Assembly: GCA_018902385.1 (NCBI GenBank)
Contig: JABSSW010000048.1
Span: 248,001-312,000 of the forward strand
Length of the DNA: 64,000 nucleotides
Direction of reading: 5' to 3'
Origin: Physcia stellaris
Lineage: Eukaryota; Ascomycota; Lecanoromycetes; Caliciales; Physciaceae
A program made the translations under genes and the position numbers. Below, piece after piece: positions 23,573 to 36,930 of this stretch (positions within the stretch are counted from its first letter, which is position 1; each line of letters begins with the position of its first letter). The notes below the pieces were generated by a model. It saw nothing but the letters and a program-made list of their open reading frames with translations, did no database searches and was not told where the DNA came from.

Positions 23573-24051
23573 ACCGTCTTGAAACTGCATTCTTGGCGTA
23601 AAAATGACAATTGGAGGGAGCAAGCGTTTTTGAATCTGAAGGCCAATGTGCCACCAAAAGTTGTGTTTTTTCTGCTTTCTTTCCTGTTCGGTTTATCAAA
23701 ATCTGCCCTTTACCACACAGGGCGATCTGGATAAACGTCCATGTTCTCTTCTGTATAAACACCAACTGACAACTATGAAATCGCATCTGTACTGAATTAG
23801 TCACGTCCTTTTCGCATTGAATTTCATCAAAGGCATATAATTCTGAAACACCCCTGAATGGAAAGATGCTTAGTCATCAAGAACTAGCACGTGCTCACGC
23901 GTGATGCGTTTTTGGAATTGTCCCAGCTCTTCGGAACCACGACCAATCCACACACATCTGCGCCTGACTTTGTCACCAAATATCAATCCTGCTTTGATGC
24001 GCAGGTTGGTGCGCTGTCGTAGAAGATCTCGACGTTACTTCCGCCTTCAAG
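23573..24051. promoter_or_regulatory. Upstream region of the DUF7918-like gene
   Basis: 479 bases. It includes the TSC2 3' end and a CACGTG E-box at 23888-23893, 164 bases before the next start codon, followed by ACGCGT (MluI-box-like) at about 23898. No gene was seen. Confidence 0.4.
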
Positions 24052-25174
24052 ATGGCCTCTGGTAAAGGTGTCAAGGTCGAAATCATATCCAATGGTGAAG
24101 TGCTCCCCATGTACGATGATCCCGATGTTGTCGAAATGGACGAGGTTTCAGTCCCGCAGTATTTTATCGAAGCAACAACCGGAGCTACATTCAGTATAAG
24201 AGTAACTTTAACCCGTGCCTTTGAACGGGGACCATGTGACGCCGTTCGAGTCTACGTGAATTTTGACGGCGATCGAGTAAGCCATTTTCAAGATCTGCTC
24301 AAAGAAGGCATGGGCGCGTTACTTCGCGAAGCAGAGTTTAAAACGATAACTTTCGTGGATTCTGTGACAGACCACTGGGTTAAAGGCAAACTTATCTTTG
24401 CTAAACTGGAAACTAGTAAGGCCCAAAGTTTTGTACAGCGGTCCTAAGCTTAACAAAGGTTTTAGAAGAGACCAGTGACTTCACAGGAGCGCCTGAAATG
24501 AAGCGCGTGCAAAAGTTAGGAAGAATTGAGGTCAAGGTACTAAGAGTTAAGCTGCTCGGATCCCTTGCTACCTCTACCGGTACCAACCTGAAGCGAGTAT
24601 CGGAGCTCCCGGAAAAGATGCTGAAAGGAAAAGCCATCGAAAACACAATCGAGTATGCCGCTCCTTGGCTGCTAAGATTTCGATGAATTGACGACAAATA
24701 GTATTGCAGAATCCGTACCTTCGGATCCACCTCGACCGACCGAGCTATACAAGTGCATCAGTGGACCTTTTGGGAAGCCTACAATTGTCAACGTTCTTTA
24801 TCGATCGAGAAGTGTGTATTCCGAGTGACCTTTCGACGCTCGATGATCTTTAGCTGACAACCACGACTAGGGACTTTGCAAAGCTTGGGATGCATTCCCA
24901 GATCACCAAGCCCAGAGCCATCGACTAGCCCAAATCCAGAGGATGAAATCCGAAGGCTACGAGTTAGTAAAGGTGTGCTGCTCGGTCCCGCTAGTTGCTA
25001 ACCCTTTGCAAGGCACGACTAGCACTACTGGAACGGTCTGCTAACGTCAAGCCCGAAACCCACGCCACAACAAATTCTATCAAAAGAGAGCGGGAAGAAG
25101 CAACATCTCAAAAGTCTCGGAAGAAATCTCGCGGAGATGGCTCCATCACAGTTGTAGATCTCACCGGAGACTAA
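24052..25174 (+). CDS. DUF7918-like fungal protein with C-terminal SUMO-interaction motif
   Basis: Five exons (24052-24415, 24466-24652, 24702-24811, 24871-24962, 25013-25174) give 304 aa. The first two thirds resemble the fungal DUF7918 family: an N-terminal beta-rich block (VKVEIISNGEVLPMYDDPD, ...VRVYVNFDGDRV) and a later YRSR...LQSLGCIPRSPSPEP block. The molecular role of this family is not known to me. The tail (about residues 240-304) is charged, with a likely nuclear signal (KREREEATSQKSRKKSRG), and ends in ITVVDLTGD. VVDLT is a classic SUMO-interaction core, so a nuclear, SUMO-linked role is plausible but inferred. The splice sites were chosen because they restore these conserved blocks. 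The upstream region has a CACGTG box. Confidence 0.8.
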
Positions 25175-26248
25175 TTGTTTTGCTGCCTACCGAAACCCAC
25201 TATCTTGTGGCACTCGACGAGTGAAGGTACTTCTTCCAGTTGCTGTTATTCAAATTTGCTGCGTTCATATGGAACTCTTTTTTGTTGATACCCTTTGTGT
25301 TAATATAGTATCATGCATACTTCTCGGGAGCCCCTATTTACTTCTCAGAGCCTATTCTGTAACAACATAGCAATTCATGGCATCTTCGGTAAGCAGACGA
25401 ACAAGCAAAGCACTACGGTAAAAACCATCGAGTGTGTTCACTATGGTGGGTCTCTGATAATATGACCCGCCTCTATCGATTACCTTAGGGATTATCTGCT
25501 ACTGGAAGTAAGTAAATTCTATTTTGAAGATACCTGATTCTCAAAAACCGGCCGGATTCTTGGGTAGGAGAGATCCAACATCATTTGCTGACGGTAGCAA
25601 CTGGACGAGAAGAAAGCCTCAAATATCTGGCAGTATAGACTGTGTGAAATTCACTGATAATTGGGTCTCAACTAGTTCATTCTGCCCGGTGCTCGATGCA
25701 TGAATTTTTGGACCTTTTCTTAGTGCCTACCGTTGCGTGGATGAGCGGTTGTCATTGCATTCCTTTGGTGTCCTGATGCTCTGACGGTGCGTCAAGTGCT
25801 CTACAGCGGTAGCCCATGCTCGGTACTTCACAGCCAGCAGCTATACGACGCTAGCGCAGCTATACCGCGTGCAATGCTTACTCGGTAGGAGAGGGTCTGA
25901 TCCGCGATCGAAAGAAAGGTGGTTTTTCCTTTGCTTTCACGATCTCTGCGGGTGATACATTGAATAATGTCGAGAAAGCTCCCTACGTTTATTAGTCATC
26001 CTTGTTAGCAGAGCACTTCGATCTTTCCAAATACTCCTGGAGTCAAACTACGCTACAGATGGTCGACCCTTTGCTCGATAAAGGTTGATTCGTTTCAAGG
26101 AAGGCAGGGCTACCGTCCTCACGCTTCACGAAGTCTAGCTACCCAACATGGCTCCTGTAAATGCACGCTTATAGACCCATATACCATACGCCAACGCTAG
26201 AAGTCATTTCGCCCCATATTGAGGTGCACTCCCGAAAGTCCTGAGCTT
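25175..26248. other. Convergent intergenic region, no gene seen
   Basis: 1.07 kb between the 3' ends of the DUF7918-like gene and NEO1. Only random short frames; base composition is normal. Confidence 0.55.
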
Positions 26249-29200
26249 CTATAGCGCCTGCACCTTCCTATACGCCGGCGGTCTCAAAGTCCTCCTCAGT
26301 ATCTTCAGGCTGTAAACTGGGACAAGACTGATCGCACTGATGGCTACCACCCGCCATACGAAGCCCCAGCTCCAGACATAATCCAACTCGAAATACCCTC
26401 CCAAGAACGGTACGCTCCCAACATAGATCGCCATCGTACCCACCAGGCTGGCGATCATGATCCAGTGCCACGTGACGACCTCACATGCCACCATTACTAA
26501 TTCGTTGATGACGAGAACCGTGAAGCTGACGGATACCATACGTGGCGAATCGACGCTCCCAACCAGTAGTTGAGAGAGACCTTGGATGATGATGCCCTGA
26601 TAGAGAGAAATCAACACCCACATGAAGAAAGTTCGGTAGGAAAGGGAGGCGCCGGACGTGAGTTCCTTGTAGAGCTCTGGGTAGAGGTTCGCCAAACCTT
26701 CGTCGACATCCCGATCTAGGACGAGACTGAATACAGGCATCATGGTGTAGACTGTGGCGTAACCAACCAGTAACCAGTCTCTGTATAGTGCATGTGGTTC
26801 AAAATGCGTAGCAATGCTGTACACAGTTTGACAGACGCTGATCACTAGCCCTCGGTGCATAACAAACTGCGCTAACTTCGCCGAACGCTTGTAAGAATTA
26901 CGGCCATGCCAGACGAGGAGCTTGGTCAGGTGGTGGAATGATGTGATGCTGAAATCTGCGGCGAGGGATGCTTGTCGGCCTTCTTTGCCAACGATGCCGA
27001 CGCCAATGTCAGCAGCTTGGATCATTGAGACGTCGTTGCCACCATCGCCAATACATGCCACTCGCTTCTTCGTGAAGGTGCGGATGAGAGTCGCGACGTT
27101 CGCCTTCTGTGTAGGGGAGCATCTGCAGGCTATTACGGCAGGAAGCTGGACTGCAATGGATATGAAAGCGTCGCGGTGGTGAACCAAGAAGTTAGATAAG
27201 GAAGTACCGTCTATGAGGAGTGCTGTGGAAGCGGGTTTGGAAGCAAGCAGGGAGAGAGCGTCAAGGGCTGCTGTGGGGTCAAAGCCCGACGAGAAATTTG
27301 TTATGGTGTGAATGTACTGCGTGCGCGAAACCAATTTTGCAGAGACAGCCACGCAGCGCGCCGTTTCCACTTTGTCCCCTGTCAACATCCAGATTTTGAT
27401 ACCAGCGTTGCGAAGGAGCTCAAGAGAAGGTTTGACGTCCTTTTGCAGCTTATCTTCAACGCCAGTAACGCCAAGAAGCTCGAGGTTGCACTCGAGATAG
27501 TTTTTAAGGATTTGAGCCATCTGGGAATCCCTTTGATCCAGGGACATCGATGCTTGCTTATACTTTGCAGAAAAGTCGCGGTACTGTTCTGAGGAGAGCT
27601 TTCTTCTACCCACTACCAGCGTACGCAGTCCTTCCCGAGCCATATTTGCGGTTTCTTCCTCAAGCCAGTCATTCGCAGCTACAATCGAGGACATGACCGT
27701 GTCGGCACCCTTTTGAAAGAACCATAACTCTCCGGCGTCCTCGGAGGCATTCGAGGCCGACTCTGATCCTTGCAGGAACCGGACTATGATACCCATTCGC
27801 TTTCCTTCAGATGTGAATGGAAATACATCAAGAATACGCACACGGATCACAATACGAGAAGTATCAACCGACTGAAGAGTGATGCTCTGCCGATCTCTAT
27901 GCAGCAGTCGCAGTCCAACGCTTTCAGTCCAACGCACAATAGCGATTTCATCAGGTGAAGACGCTTGGTAAGTGGTAAAGCTATGACCGGCTTCTTCCTC
28001 GGTCGTAGGAGTGACATTGTGGCAAAGTGCTAGAGCGATGACTAAATCTCGAACGCGCGAGCCTATCTCTCGCCTTGTCCTTTTTGCTGAAGCTGCCCCG
28101 GTAGATGTTAGATTATATGAGGTTGATGGCGTGATAAGAGCAGAGGCCCCAGCGCCAGCTGCAGATCCAAACGAGAAACATTGTTTAACATGAGAGGTGA
28201 CCTCTTCCATAGCTTCGTTCGCATATGAAACGGTTCCAACATGGATCTTCTTGAGCTCCATTTCTATTACTCATTAGAGGTCGGTACAATAAAAATTCAA
28301 AAGGAGACGCACCGTTCTGGGTAAGAGTTCCAGTCTTGTCACTCAACAGGTATTCTATACGACCTAATTCTTCAGGTATAGTACTAGTCCTGACTACGGT
28401 GTCTGGGATGTCCGGATCTCGTTCGATGAACCAAGCATACACGGACTTGCCCATGTCAAGGTTCACGCGAAGGCTGATAGGTATGATCGTAGAAAACAGA
28501 ATGAGAAACCTCGTTATCGCAACGTACCACTTCTGGTTTTCACGGTTCTCAAATCCTTCCAAAGCAACCAGAACCACGGAGAGAGTCAATGTCAGAGCAC
28601 AGAGTATTTTTGTCAGATTGTTGATTTCATATTCTAGAAGGCCAGTTTTCGACCGAGACGGAGATGTTGACAAAGCTTGCCGTGTTTGAGCCCCTGTATA
28701 TACGACGACAGCGAGCACTGTAGCGCTCGAAGCAAGCACGGTGTTGGCCCAAGCGGTATTATCAATGGTCAGAGGCGCTGATTTTATCAAATTACCCACG
28801 CCGGAAGCTCCTTGGCAACCAGAGACGCTCGGTCCAAAAGGGTTGTATTCTACTGTGCCTACAAACTCGTTAATCTTTCTGTCCGGTTTCCCTGCTACAA
28901 TTTTGAGACGCGTGAAAGCTCGTGGATCGAGCGACTGGGTTAGAGATGAAGCCAAACGTAATTTCCAGTCGGTCTCCCCGTCAAGCTGATCGGTTCTGAT
29001 GAACGTCTCACTAGTGGCTGAGTTGCCTGACAATTTGGTGGCGCCTGGCTGATCCTCAAATTGCTTTAAAGCAGGGTCGTCACCCGTGTCGGTCTTTGTA
29101 CCATCGTCGATCAAGTTATTAGCCGTCTCAATACCCTTGGGAAGATGTGCAAGCGCAGGGGTAATCACCGGGGATTCAGTGACATAACTCTTCAAAATCA

Positions 29201-30251
29201 CCAGGTCGGCTGGTATACGTTGGTCCTTGCCAAGGCGAAGGACATCGCCGACCTTCAGATCTCGCGATTTAATCTTTATCTCGTCCATCTCAATATGCGA
29301 GTCATAAACCGAATCACCAATGTTACTCTCTTCCTCGGCGATCACATCGAGCCTAGTATTCTGGGAAAAGGCAGCGTTCCGGCGAGCAGTATTTGACGGT
29401 GGGACACCCTTGCCCTTCATTCGCTTTGATGATAATTGGGGATTGTTCCGTAATCTCAGCACGGTGTATTCTTCCTTATTCGCCTCATTGTCTCTCCTGC
29501 GCCGGGCAATGTCATCTAAAGCTTCTTTTCCCAGCGTAATCGTAAGGACAAACGCCAAAGGTGCAACGTAAGTTGAGAGATAGCCTATCCGCAGGACGGG
29601 TATAATTTGAGATAAGGCAACGAGAAGAAAGTACATATTGAAAAAGAACGAGAATTCGTTGTAGAGCGTGCGGGGTAGAAAGCTCCATGGAGTGTATTTA
29701 GCATTGGAGACAGCGTTTGGTGGAAAGCGAGGCGGCGGATACTGTCCTATACTGATGTTCCTTGAAGCTCCAATACTCTGCGCTTCTGGGGAACCTTCAG
29801 CATTAGCATCCGTCGTGTCAACGGAATAGAACCTTGGAAAGCGTAAATGTGACGAGAATGATCCCTTTGCTTTTGACTTTTCTTGTGGTCTTCCACTAGA
29901 ATCATGGCTTAGAAGAGGTGCGCTGTCCTCCACACTGCCTGGAGAATCTCTCGGGTTTCCATCTTCCTGCAGAAGTTCACGCAAGTCTTCATCTCCATCT
30001 CCATTCACGATTTCCGTCCTGGGCCTCCGATCGTAGTTCCACGATTCTGTCGTCCGCCCTCTGCGTAGGTTCCTGAGAGGTATGTGTCTCACTGCATTGT
30101 CCTTTGCATTGTGAGATCGACGCCAGACTCTATGCTGTTGGTTCGCGGTCGCAGGGTCTAGCTCTTGCAGGTCCCTATCGATGTCTGACTCGGACTCCTC
30201 ACCCGGAGAGCCCGGGGCGACGTGTTGCTGGTAATTATGGTTTCTCGACAT
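26249..30251 (-). CDS. NEO1: P4-type phospholipid-transporting ATPase Neo1
   Basis: Neo1 is the essential Golgi/endosome flippase that keeps aminophospholipids on the cytosolic leaflet. Two exons (30251-28313, 28263-26249; 49-base intron falling inside the phosphorylation-site region) give 1317 aa. P4 hallmarks are visible: DGET in the actuator domain (DQLDGETDWKLR), the phosphorylated Asp638 in DKTGTLTQN, TGDKVETARC, and the hinge GDGGNDVSMIQAADIGVGI. About ten hydrophobic membrane segments are present, six of them in the last 250 residues. The N-terminal 220 residues are charged and disordered. Unlike Drs2/Dnf proteins, Neo1 works without a Cdc50 partner. The open frame continues upstream of 30251, but the ATG at 30251 is the more credible start. 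The gene is divergent from SEC16. Confidence 0.95.
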
Positions 30252-30799
30252 CGTTTCATTGGCGCTGATTCTAGGTTGTGGACACGTTGGTGTGCCACAG
30301 AGGATAAGTGTCTGATCTTTGTTGAATCTCCTTATTATGGTATGGGTTTCTCCGAGTCCTCTGCGGTAGTTGCTGTTCCGTGAGTCTTGAAGGTGAAAGG
30401 TAGCCTCTATTCGGTAGGAATGGATTTCGTATAACATACGCAAGCTGGTCCGTGCTCGGGCGCTAGTGCGGCGAACTTGCCAGCGCCTCCGCTGGCAAGA
30501 TTACATGTGCTGATCCAGCTCTAGAGTATCTCTTCCAAGCAACAACTGACTTGCTCGTTGTGAGCGACCGGTATGTCAGTGTCATTCCATTATTCCATTA
30601 TTCCATTATTCCATTATTCCATTATTCCATCATTCGAGTCACTCGATAGCTTTGATTACTATTGATTTGTGAGCCCCGCTCTCGCTGCTTCATCGAATGG
30701 CCCAATCGAGGACAAATTTTGCTCACTGCTTTCGCGATTACGCGTGAGAATAATATCCATGAATGCCGTCCCACTATCGACCGCGGATCAAGTGTTCTG
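30252..30799. promoter_or_regulatory. Divergent upstream region of NEO1 and SEC16
   Basis: 548 bases between the two start codons. It contains an eight-base tandem repeat at about 30584-30631. Some of it is open in frame with either gene, so longer N-termini cannot be ruled out. Confidence 0.5.
30584..30631. repeat. Octanucleotide tandem repeat (TTCCATTA)n
   Basis: About six near-perfect TTCCATTA units in a row, the last one slightly changed. It lies roughly 170 bases upstream of the SEC16 start and 330 bases upstream of NEO1. The copy number probably varies between strains. Confidence 0.85.
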
Positions 30800-33700
30800 A
30801 TGGAGGAGCCTGTGGAGGGAGTGCATCTCGCTGGAAATACGCTGGGTACAACGCCTCCTGCTCGATGGCCCAATACGAAGGAAATATCTCATCAACCTAT
30901 CGAGGGGACCTCTAAAGAATCTGCGGAAGCAACGGTTGGGGAAGAGCAACGAGCCAACTATTCGATGCAGGGCTCTAACTCGGGCTTCGAGGCTTCTGCC
31001 TCCAATGATGATCACAATCAGCAAGGGCTGGATGCATATCCCAGCGAAAGTAAGGCGTTCCATGAGTCAAGTCTGTCCAATGTGGGGCCTTCTACGAACC
31101 TGTTAAGCCACCTAGATGTTCAAGAGAAGCCGAGAATGAGCGTTGGAGAGGATTCTAGTACGGCGGAAATGGAGAAGCGTTCAAGTATCTCAGCAGTTTC
31201 CGAGGAGAGGTTCCCCCCAAACAGTTCGGAATCCATTCTTCCTACAGATTCAGGGTTTGACGAGAGGTTAAAAATACATCAACCAACTATCGACGGTTTT
31301 ACGTCCGTTTCGTCTGGCTACATGCAAAGCTCCGCAGAAAACAGCATCTTCCCAAAACAGTCGATTGAAGGATATCCAGACTTAAACTGTTTCAATCGAA
31401 CGAATTCCTTTCCGGAAGTCCCACTGCTACCACATTCCAGCCTTCCAGCCCAGTCATTGTCTCACTCTCAGGCCGAGAAAATTATCGAAGAGGATGAGCA
31501 TGAGGATACTGGCGCAGAATACCGTCATAGCCTTGACGAAGGCCAAGGTACGCAGAGCGAACTCGATCGCTCAACGCAAAATCCTCTTTCTGATCATCTA
31601 GGCGATGAACCAAGCAATGTATTTTCTCCCGTGGCGGCTGCAGGTGGTCATGTACAATTGCCTCCTGACGACGAAGCAAGGTTTGAGGAAGGCCTACCAC
31701 TCATGGGTACCATCTCAAAGGATAAAAATGCTACTCAAGATAACCGTTGGAAATTGGGTTCTCAACAGGACTTTCCAGACCCTGGCCATGAAGTAGAGGA
31801 TGACTCCAGCAAGCCTCCAGATTTCATGGCCAAGGAGGAAATACATTTCCGGCCGCAAGCGCTTGATCGCAAAACAACAAGCCAAGTCCTAGATTCAATG
31901 CAATATCCGCTGCATGAGGAGACCCATGATGATGGGCAGCCCTTGACTGAAAGGCCGACTTTAGCGGATCTTACGGGAGGCGGGATCGCAGTTTCGTCAA
32001 GCACTGTCATTTCCCAAGTTCTCTCCGAGAAAGCGGGTAACAATGGAGAATCTGACAGCGGAAAGGACCTTGCAGCCATGTGGCAGGCAGCTTTGGATGA
32101 TGATGAACTTCTTGAAGAGGAGCCCCCTGATGATCACTCAGGTCTGTTTGAGGACGATGGATCAGGGTTCTTATCCGATGATCTCGGCAATATTGCCACG
32201 CAGCCGACCTTTTCACCTGACTTGCAACCAGTGTACAGTCCTGGCGGAAGTCTCCAAGGTTTTAGTGATTCTAAGGCTAATGTCGCTATCAACGATCCAA
32301 CGACCTCCTTTAAGTATGCACAAAGCCACTCCTCACAGCCACAGAACCGAAATTCGGAGGTCTACTTAGCAGGGCAAGCGCACCCTGCTGTATATCAGCG
32401 AGTAACTCATGGTCTAAGCAGCTCTACATCTGAGCCTACCGATTTCCGACCTACAACAAGACAACAGCCGTTTCACGGGGACATATCAACTCGAAGGCCG
32501 CAAATGCCCCCATCTGCACAAAGTTTTGCTGATAAGGCGAAAGGAGGGTACACATCGCCGTATGACCTCCCAATGGACATAAAACGTCCAAAAAAAAGGA
32601 ACATAACGCAACAGCTTCGTCCAGGATCATCATATTCATCGATTGGTAATCGCCCCTCAGCGCCACCCAGAAGTAGCAGCATGTTTACCAGCGGAACACC
32701 AGCAATTGATTCTCACCCACTGCCATCTTTACCCAAAACATCGAATGCCACACAATCTCTACCTCCACCCAATACAGCAAGCTTGAGAACAAAGAACAAT
32801 GCAAGCGAGGGGACTTTTTTCGAGGAACTGCCTCCAGTCAAACCTCGTCCATTGGTTGGTACGGCGAGGACTCATGCGCAAATTCCATCACCAGATCCTT
32901 CTTACCAATCGCCACCCTTACCACCACAGATGCAGCAGGAGCCTGTTCAACAAAAACCGCCTCGAGGCTCTTCTAGCGGTACTCCCGGCTATGGACTTAT
33001 CCCGCCGGCCCGAACTGGTCCTTATGCTGGTGTCAATCACCAAGCGACCAATGGACCAAATATGCCATCTGCGACTTCGAGGTACTCTCCAGCCCCCGCG
33101 CCCCAGTCAAATGTGCCTCCTTCTCGGACTCGTTACGCAGCATCGCCTGCTGGGAACGCTCGGGCGCCACCCCCGGCGAGTTTACCATTTCAGCCACGGA
33201 CCTCGAGTCCTCTGGCGCAGGCTAATGTTAGATCCGGGACTTTGCAAGAAAAGGTGCATTCTGATGAATCGCCTGGTTCTAGTATACATGCAATACATCA
33301 AGACTTAACGAGGCAAAAGCCATTTGATTCTGAAACTCCTTCCTACGGTCCTCAGGTTTCTCAGTCATTAGGACACTCTTCTGACTACGATGGGATTAAG
33401 CGAGCCACAAGCGACGCGCCAGCACTGTGCGATTCGTCTCCATCCACCCGTTTCTCTCCTTCGCCTCCCACAAATCGTTACGGACCAATTAGCAGCTCGT
33501 CAATGCGCTCCCATGCCGTTAATAAACCTGAACCAGATCGCCAAACCATGAATGTACTCCCATCGGGTTATGAAGGCCAATATCCAGTTAACGATCCAGC
33601 TGAGTTCGTGCCACCGCGTAGGTCACAGACGCAATCGCCAGGCGCTGTGACCTCAAAGCCATCTGTACCTTCGGCCACCCAGGACATCTACCAGCGACCC

Positions 33701-36700
33701 GCTTCTGTGAACAGCCGAGCGTTCCCTCAACAGGTAGTTGAGAACACAACAGTTGAGCCCTTTGCCTCGCGACCTTCAAGAAGCTTCTCACAGAACATGC
33801 AATACATCAGACCTACGGATGGCCGGGAGCACGATCCTCTAGAGCGATGGAAAGGATGCCCTTTGTTTGCTTTTGGCTTTGGAGGTACCATTGTGACAAG
33901 CTTCCCGAAGAAGGTGCAGCGGTACGCTGCAGGGCACATCGCGCCGCTCATGAAATGCAGTCCCGGAGAAGTTAAGATCCAGTCACGTAAGACCCATCTT
34001 GACGACCTTATGATTGTAAATTTTCCAGGTCCACTTAAATCGAAAAGCAAGAAAAAGGACGTTGCAGAATGGTTGCAACAGCAGATTCTACGGCTCCAAC
34101 AGAGTCACTCTGATGGGCACTCCAGCAATACCCTACCTGACTCTCGGAAGCGGAATGAGGAGAAGATCCTGCTCTGGAGAATAATGAAAGTCTTTGTTGA
34201 ACATGACGGCGTAATTGAAGGCAAATCTTCCGCCGAGCAAGCAGTCAGACTTATCCTGTTACCAGAACTTAATGGTAGCCTTCCAGACGATTCACTTCCA
34301 AGCTCAAACTCACAACTCCTTGCCGTCTCTAGAGCCAGTGGCTCGAGTAACATACCTGATCCTACACAGCCCGGTGATATTGAGACTTTGCGCCGTATCT
34401 TGCTTCAAGGTGAACGAGAGAAAGCTGTATGGCATGCGCTCGATCGACGACTATGGGCACATGCTATGCTCATCTCCTCCACGATGGACAAAACCATTTG
34501 GAAGCAAGTTCTTCAGGAGTTTATACGTCAAGAAGTGAAATCATCTTGGGACAACACTGAATCACTGGCTTCTCTGTACCAGATCTTCGCTGGCAATTGG
34601 GAGGAGAGCGTTGATGAACTAGTACCTCCATCTGCTCGTGCTGGCCTTCAGTTCGTCAGCAAAGCTGCAGGTACTGGCCCTACGAAGAATGCTCTCAGTG
34701 GTCTAGACAGATGGTGTGAGACATTGACCCTAGCATTGAGCAACAGAACTTTTGACGACAGTAAGGCCTTGGTCGCCCTCGGTCGGTTGCTTTTAGGTTA
34801 TGGAAGGGTTGAAGCAGCCCATATCTGCTTCATATTCACAAAGGTTCCTGGTATTTTTGGTGGTGTTGATGACCCTCAAGCAAGCGTCACCTTGTTTGGT
34901 GCGGATCATAACCTGCATCCCTCAGACTTCAGCCGTGATATTGACAATATACTTCTCACAGAGATCTACGAGTATGCTTCTACAACTCTAGCACCCTCTT
35001 CCATTGTAACAACTTCGCCACATCTACAAGCATACAAGCTTTATCATGCAATGCTCTTAGCTGAGCACGGCTTACGTAACGATGCACAAGAGTATTGCAC
35101 TGTCGTGGCGAGCGCCATGAAATCGACAACCAAGCTCTCACCTTATTACCATAGTCTCCTTTATACCGCTCTTGATGATCTAATCAACAGGTTACGACAA
35201 GCACCTAGCGCTGCGTCTGCGTCTTGGATGTCCAAGCCAAGTCTTGACAAGGTGTCTGGGTCTTTCCTGTCGAGAGTCAATCAATTCATAACGGGTGACG
35301 AAAAGGATGCTGACTCTGCAGCATCAAGTAAAGGAACAGATCCAACTGCTGGTCCATTTGCTGGGGTCACCGCTGATACTCCTAACATCAGTCCTTCTCC
35401 CTCTTCGTACGATTTATATAATGCGTATCCTTCCGGGGTCCTCTCAGCAACTCGACAGCGCCAACGTCGAGGTATGCTCCCGGCGGACAATATGCAGTTC
35501 AAGGACAATATACTCCAAGGTCGTCTATGGAGCAGAACCATGGGAGCATGCAAGATTCTCGGCACCATTCACACAACGATATGCTCAGAGCGCAGCTCTC
35601 TAATACTTCGAGACCCACCTCGTCAGGAAACATTTACCAGAAACCTCCACAGCAATTAGCGAAATCTTATCAAACAGCGCCGCAACCTGCTACGTATTCC
35701 CCGCAGCATGAGAGCTATCCGACGCCACCAACACTTCCCGAATATATGCCTGTCGCTCCGCCAGAGGAAATGTCGGCTTCTTTATACACCCAAGAGCCGT
35801 ATGATCCAAAGTCAGCTCCAGATCATCAAACCCCTCAGATACCTTATCAACGCTTCAATGAAACGCCGTTAGATATTAGGCAAGGCCCGAATCTAACTTC
35901 TTACCAATCTTCTTCAACTGAGATCGAGGGCCCGCAATCCTCATATCAACCACCTTCAATGCAGGAATCCTTATCATCTTACGAGCCACCAAGCGCTGGT
36001 CATTACGAGCCCCCTTCTCACAGTACATACACTCCAAACAGCCAAACAAATGACGCCTCGCCAATGGAAGAAAAGCCAAAGAAAAAGTCTTTCATGGATG
36101 ACGACGGAGACGACTTCGAAGCCCGGGCAGCAGCAGTGCTCAAGCAAGAGAAAGCACGCAAAGATCGTGAAGTCGACGAAGCCTTTCGTAAAGCCGCTGA
36201 AGCCGATAGTATGCTCCCCTTTATCTCCTCCGTTATGACCATGCTAATCTCTCCTTCTCCTTCAGCACAGAAAGGTGATCTCCGATCTAAAAAGTCCGGC
36301 TGGCTAGGTGGTTGGTTCGGTGGCGCCAAGAAAGATGGCGATCTCTCGGCGCAAAGCGCTCCTAACGCTCCCATCAGGGCCAAGCTAGGCGAGGAAAGCA
36401 GCTTCTACTACGACAAAGAACTGAAGAAGTGGGTCAATAAGAAAGGAGGTGGAGAAGGGCAAGCAGCTGCGGCGGCTACTCCACCACCACCTAAGGGTCC
36501 GCCGTCAAGAGCTGTGAGTGTCGCTGGAGCTCCACCTGGAAGAAAAGATACAGAGACGCCGCCTGTTCCCCCACTGCCTTCCACCGCTAGCAACACCGCA
36601 ACTCCTCCCATCAGCGTCACCAGCCCTCCAGGGCCTACGCCAGCGACGATGCCAAGTCCGTACTCGTCGATTCCAGCGTCGAGAAGCGAATCACCGGCTT

Positions 36701-36930
36701 TGACTCAAGGCGAACACCAGGCTGGCTCTTCGTTGTCGAACGCAGGCCTTGGTATCGCGGGCTCGAATGCGGCTGGACCAACATCTGCGCCTCCATCGCG
36801 ACCGGCGACAGGGATGAGTAATGCGAGTAGTATTGATGACTTGATTGGGGCGCCGCAAGCAAGGAAAGGCGGGACGATTAAGAAGGGGAAAAAGGGAAGG
36901 GGGTATGTCGATGTTATGGCCAACAAGTAA
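30800..36930 (+). CDS. SEC16: COPII coat assembly scaffold Sec16
   Basis: Sec16 organises ER exit sites and binds COPII subunits. I placed three exons (30800-35406, 35448-36208, 36266-36930), giving 2010 aa. The N-terminal 1000 residues are disordered and rich in Ser, Pro and acidic residues. The central conserved domain starts near residue 1010 (LERWKGCPLFAFGFGGTIVTSFPKK) and is followed by the helical ancestral coatomer element (about 1190-1480). The C-terminus contains SGWLGGWFGG and ends GYVDVMANK, as fungal Sec16 does. The second intron is clear (57 bases with a CTAAT branch site). The first is only 41 bases and removes a stretch that reads as conserved protein, so a frame change in a G-run near 35435 is an alternative. 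The start at 30800 is the first ATG; the open frame extends 46 codons further upstream from a TTG. Confidence 0.93.
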
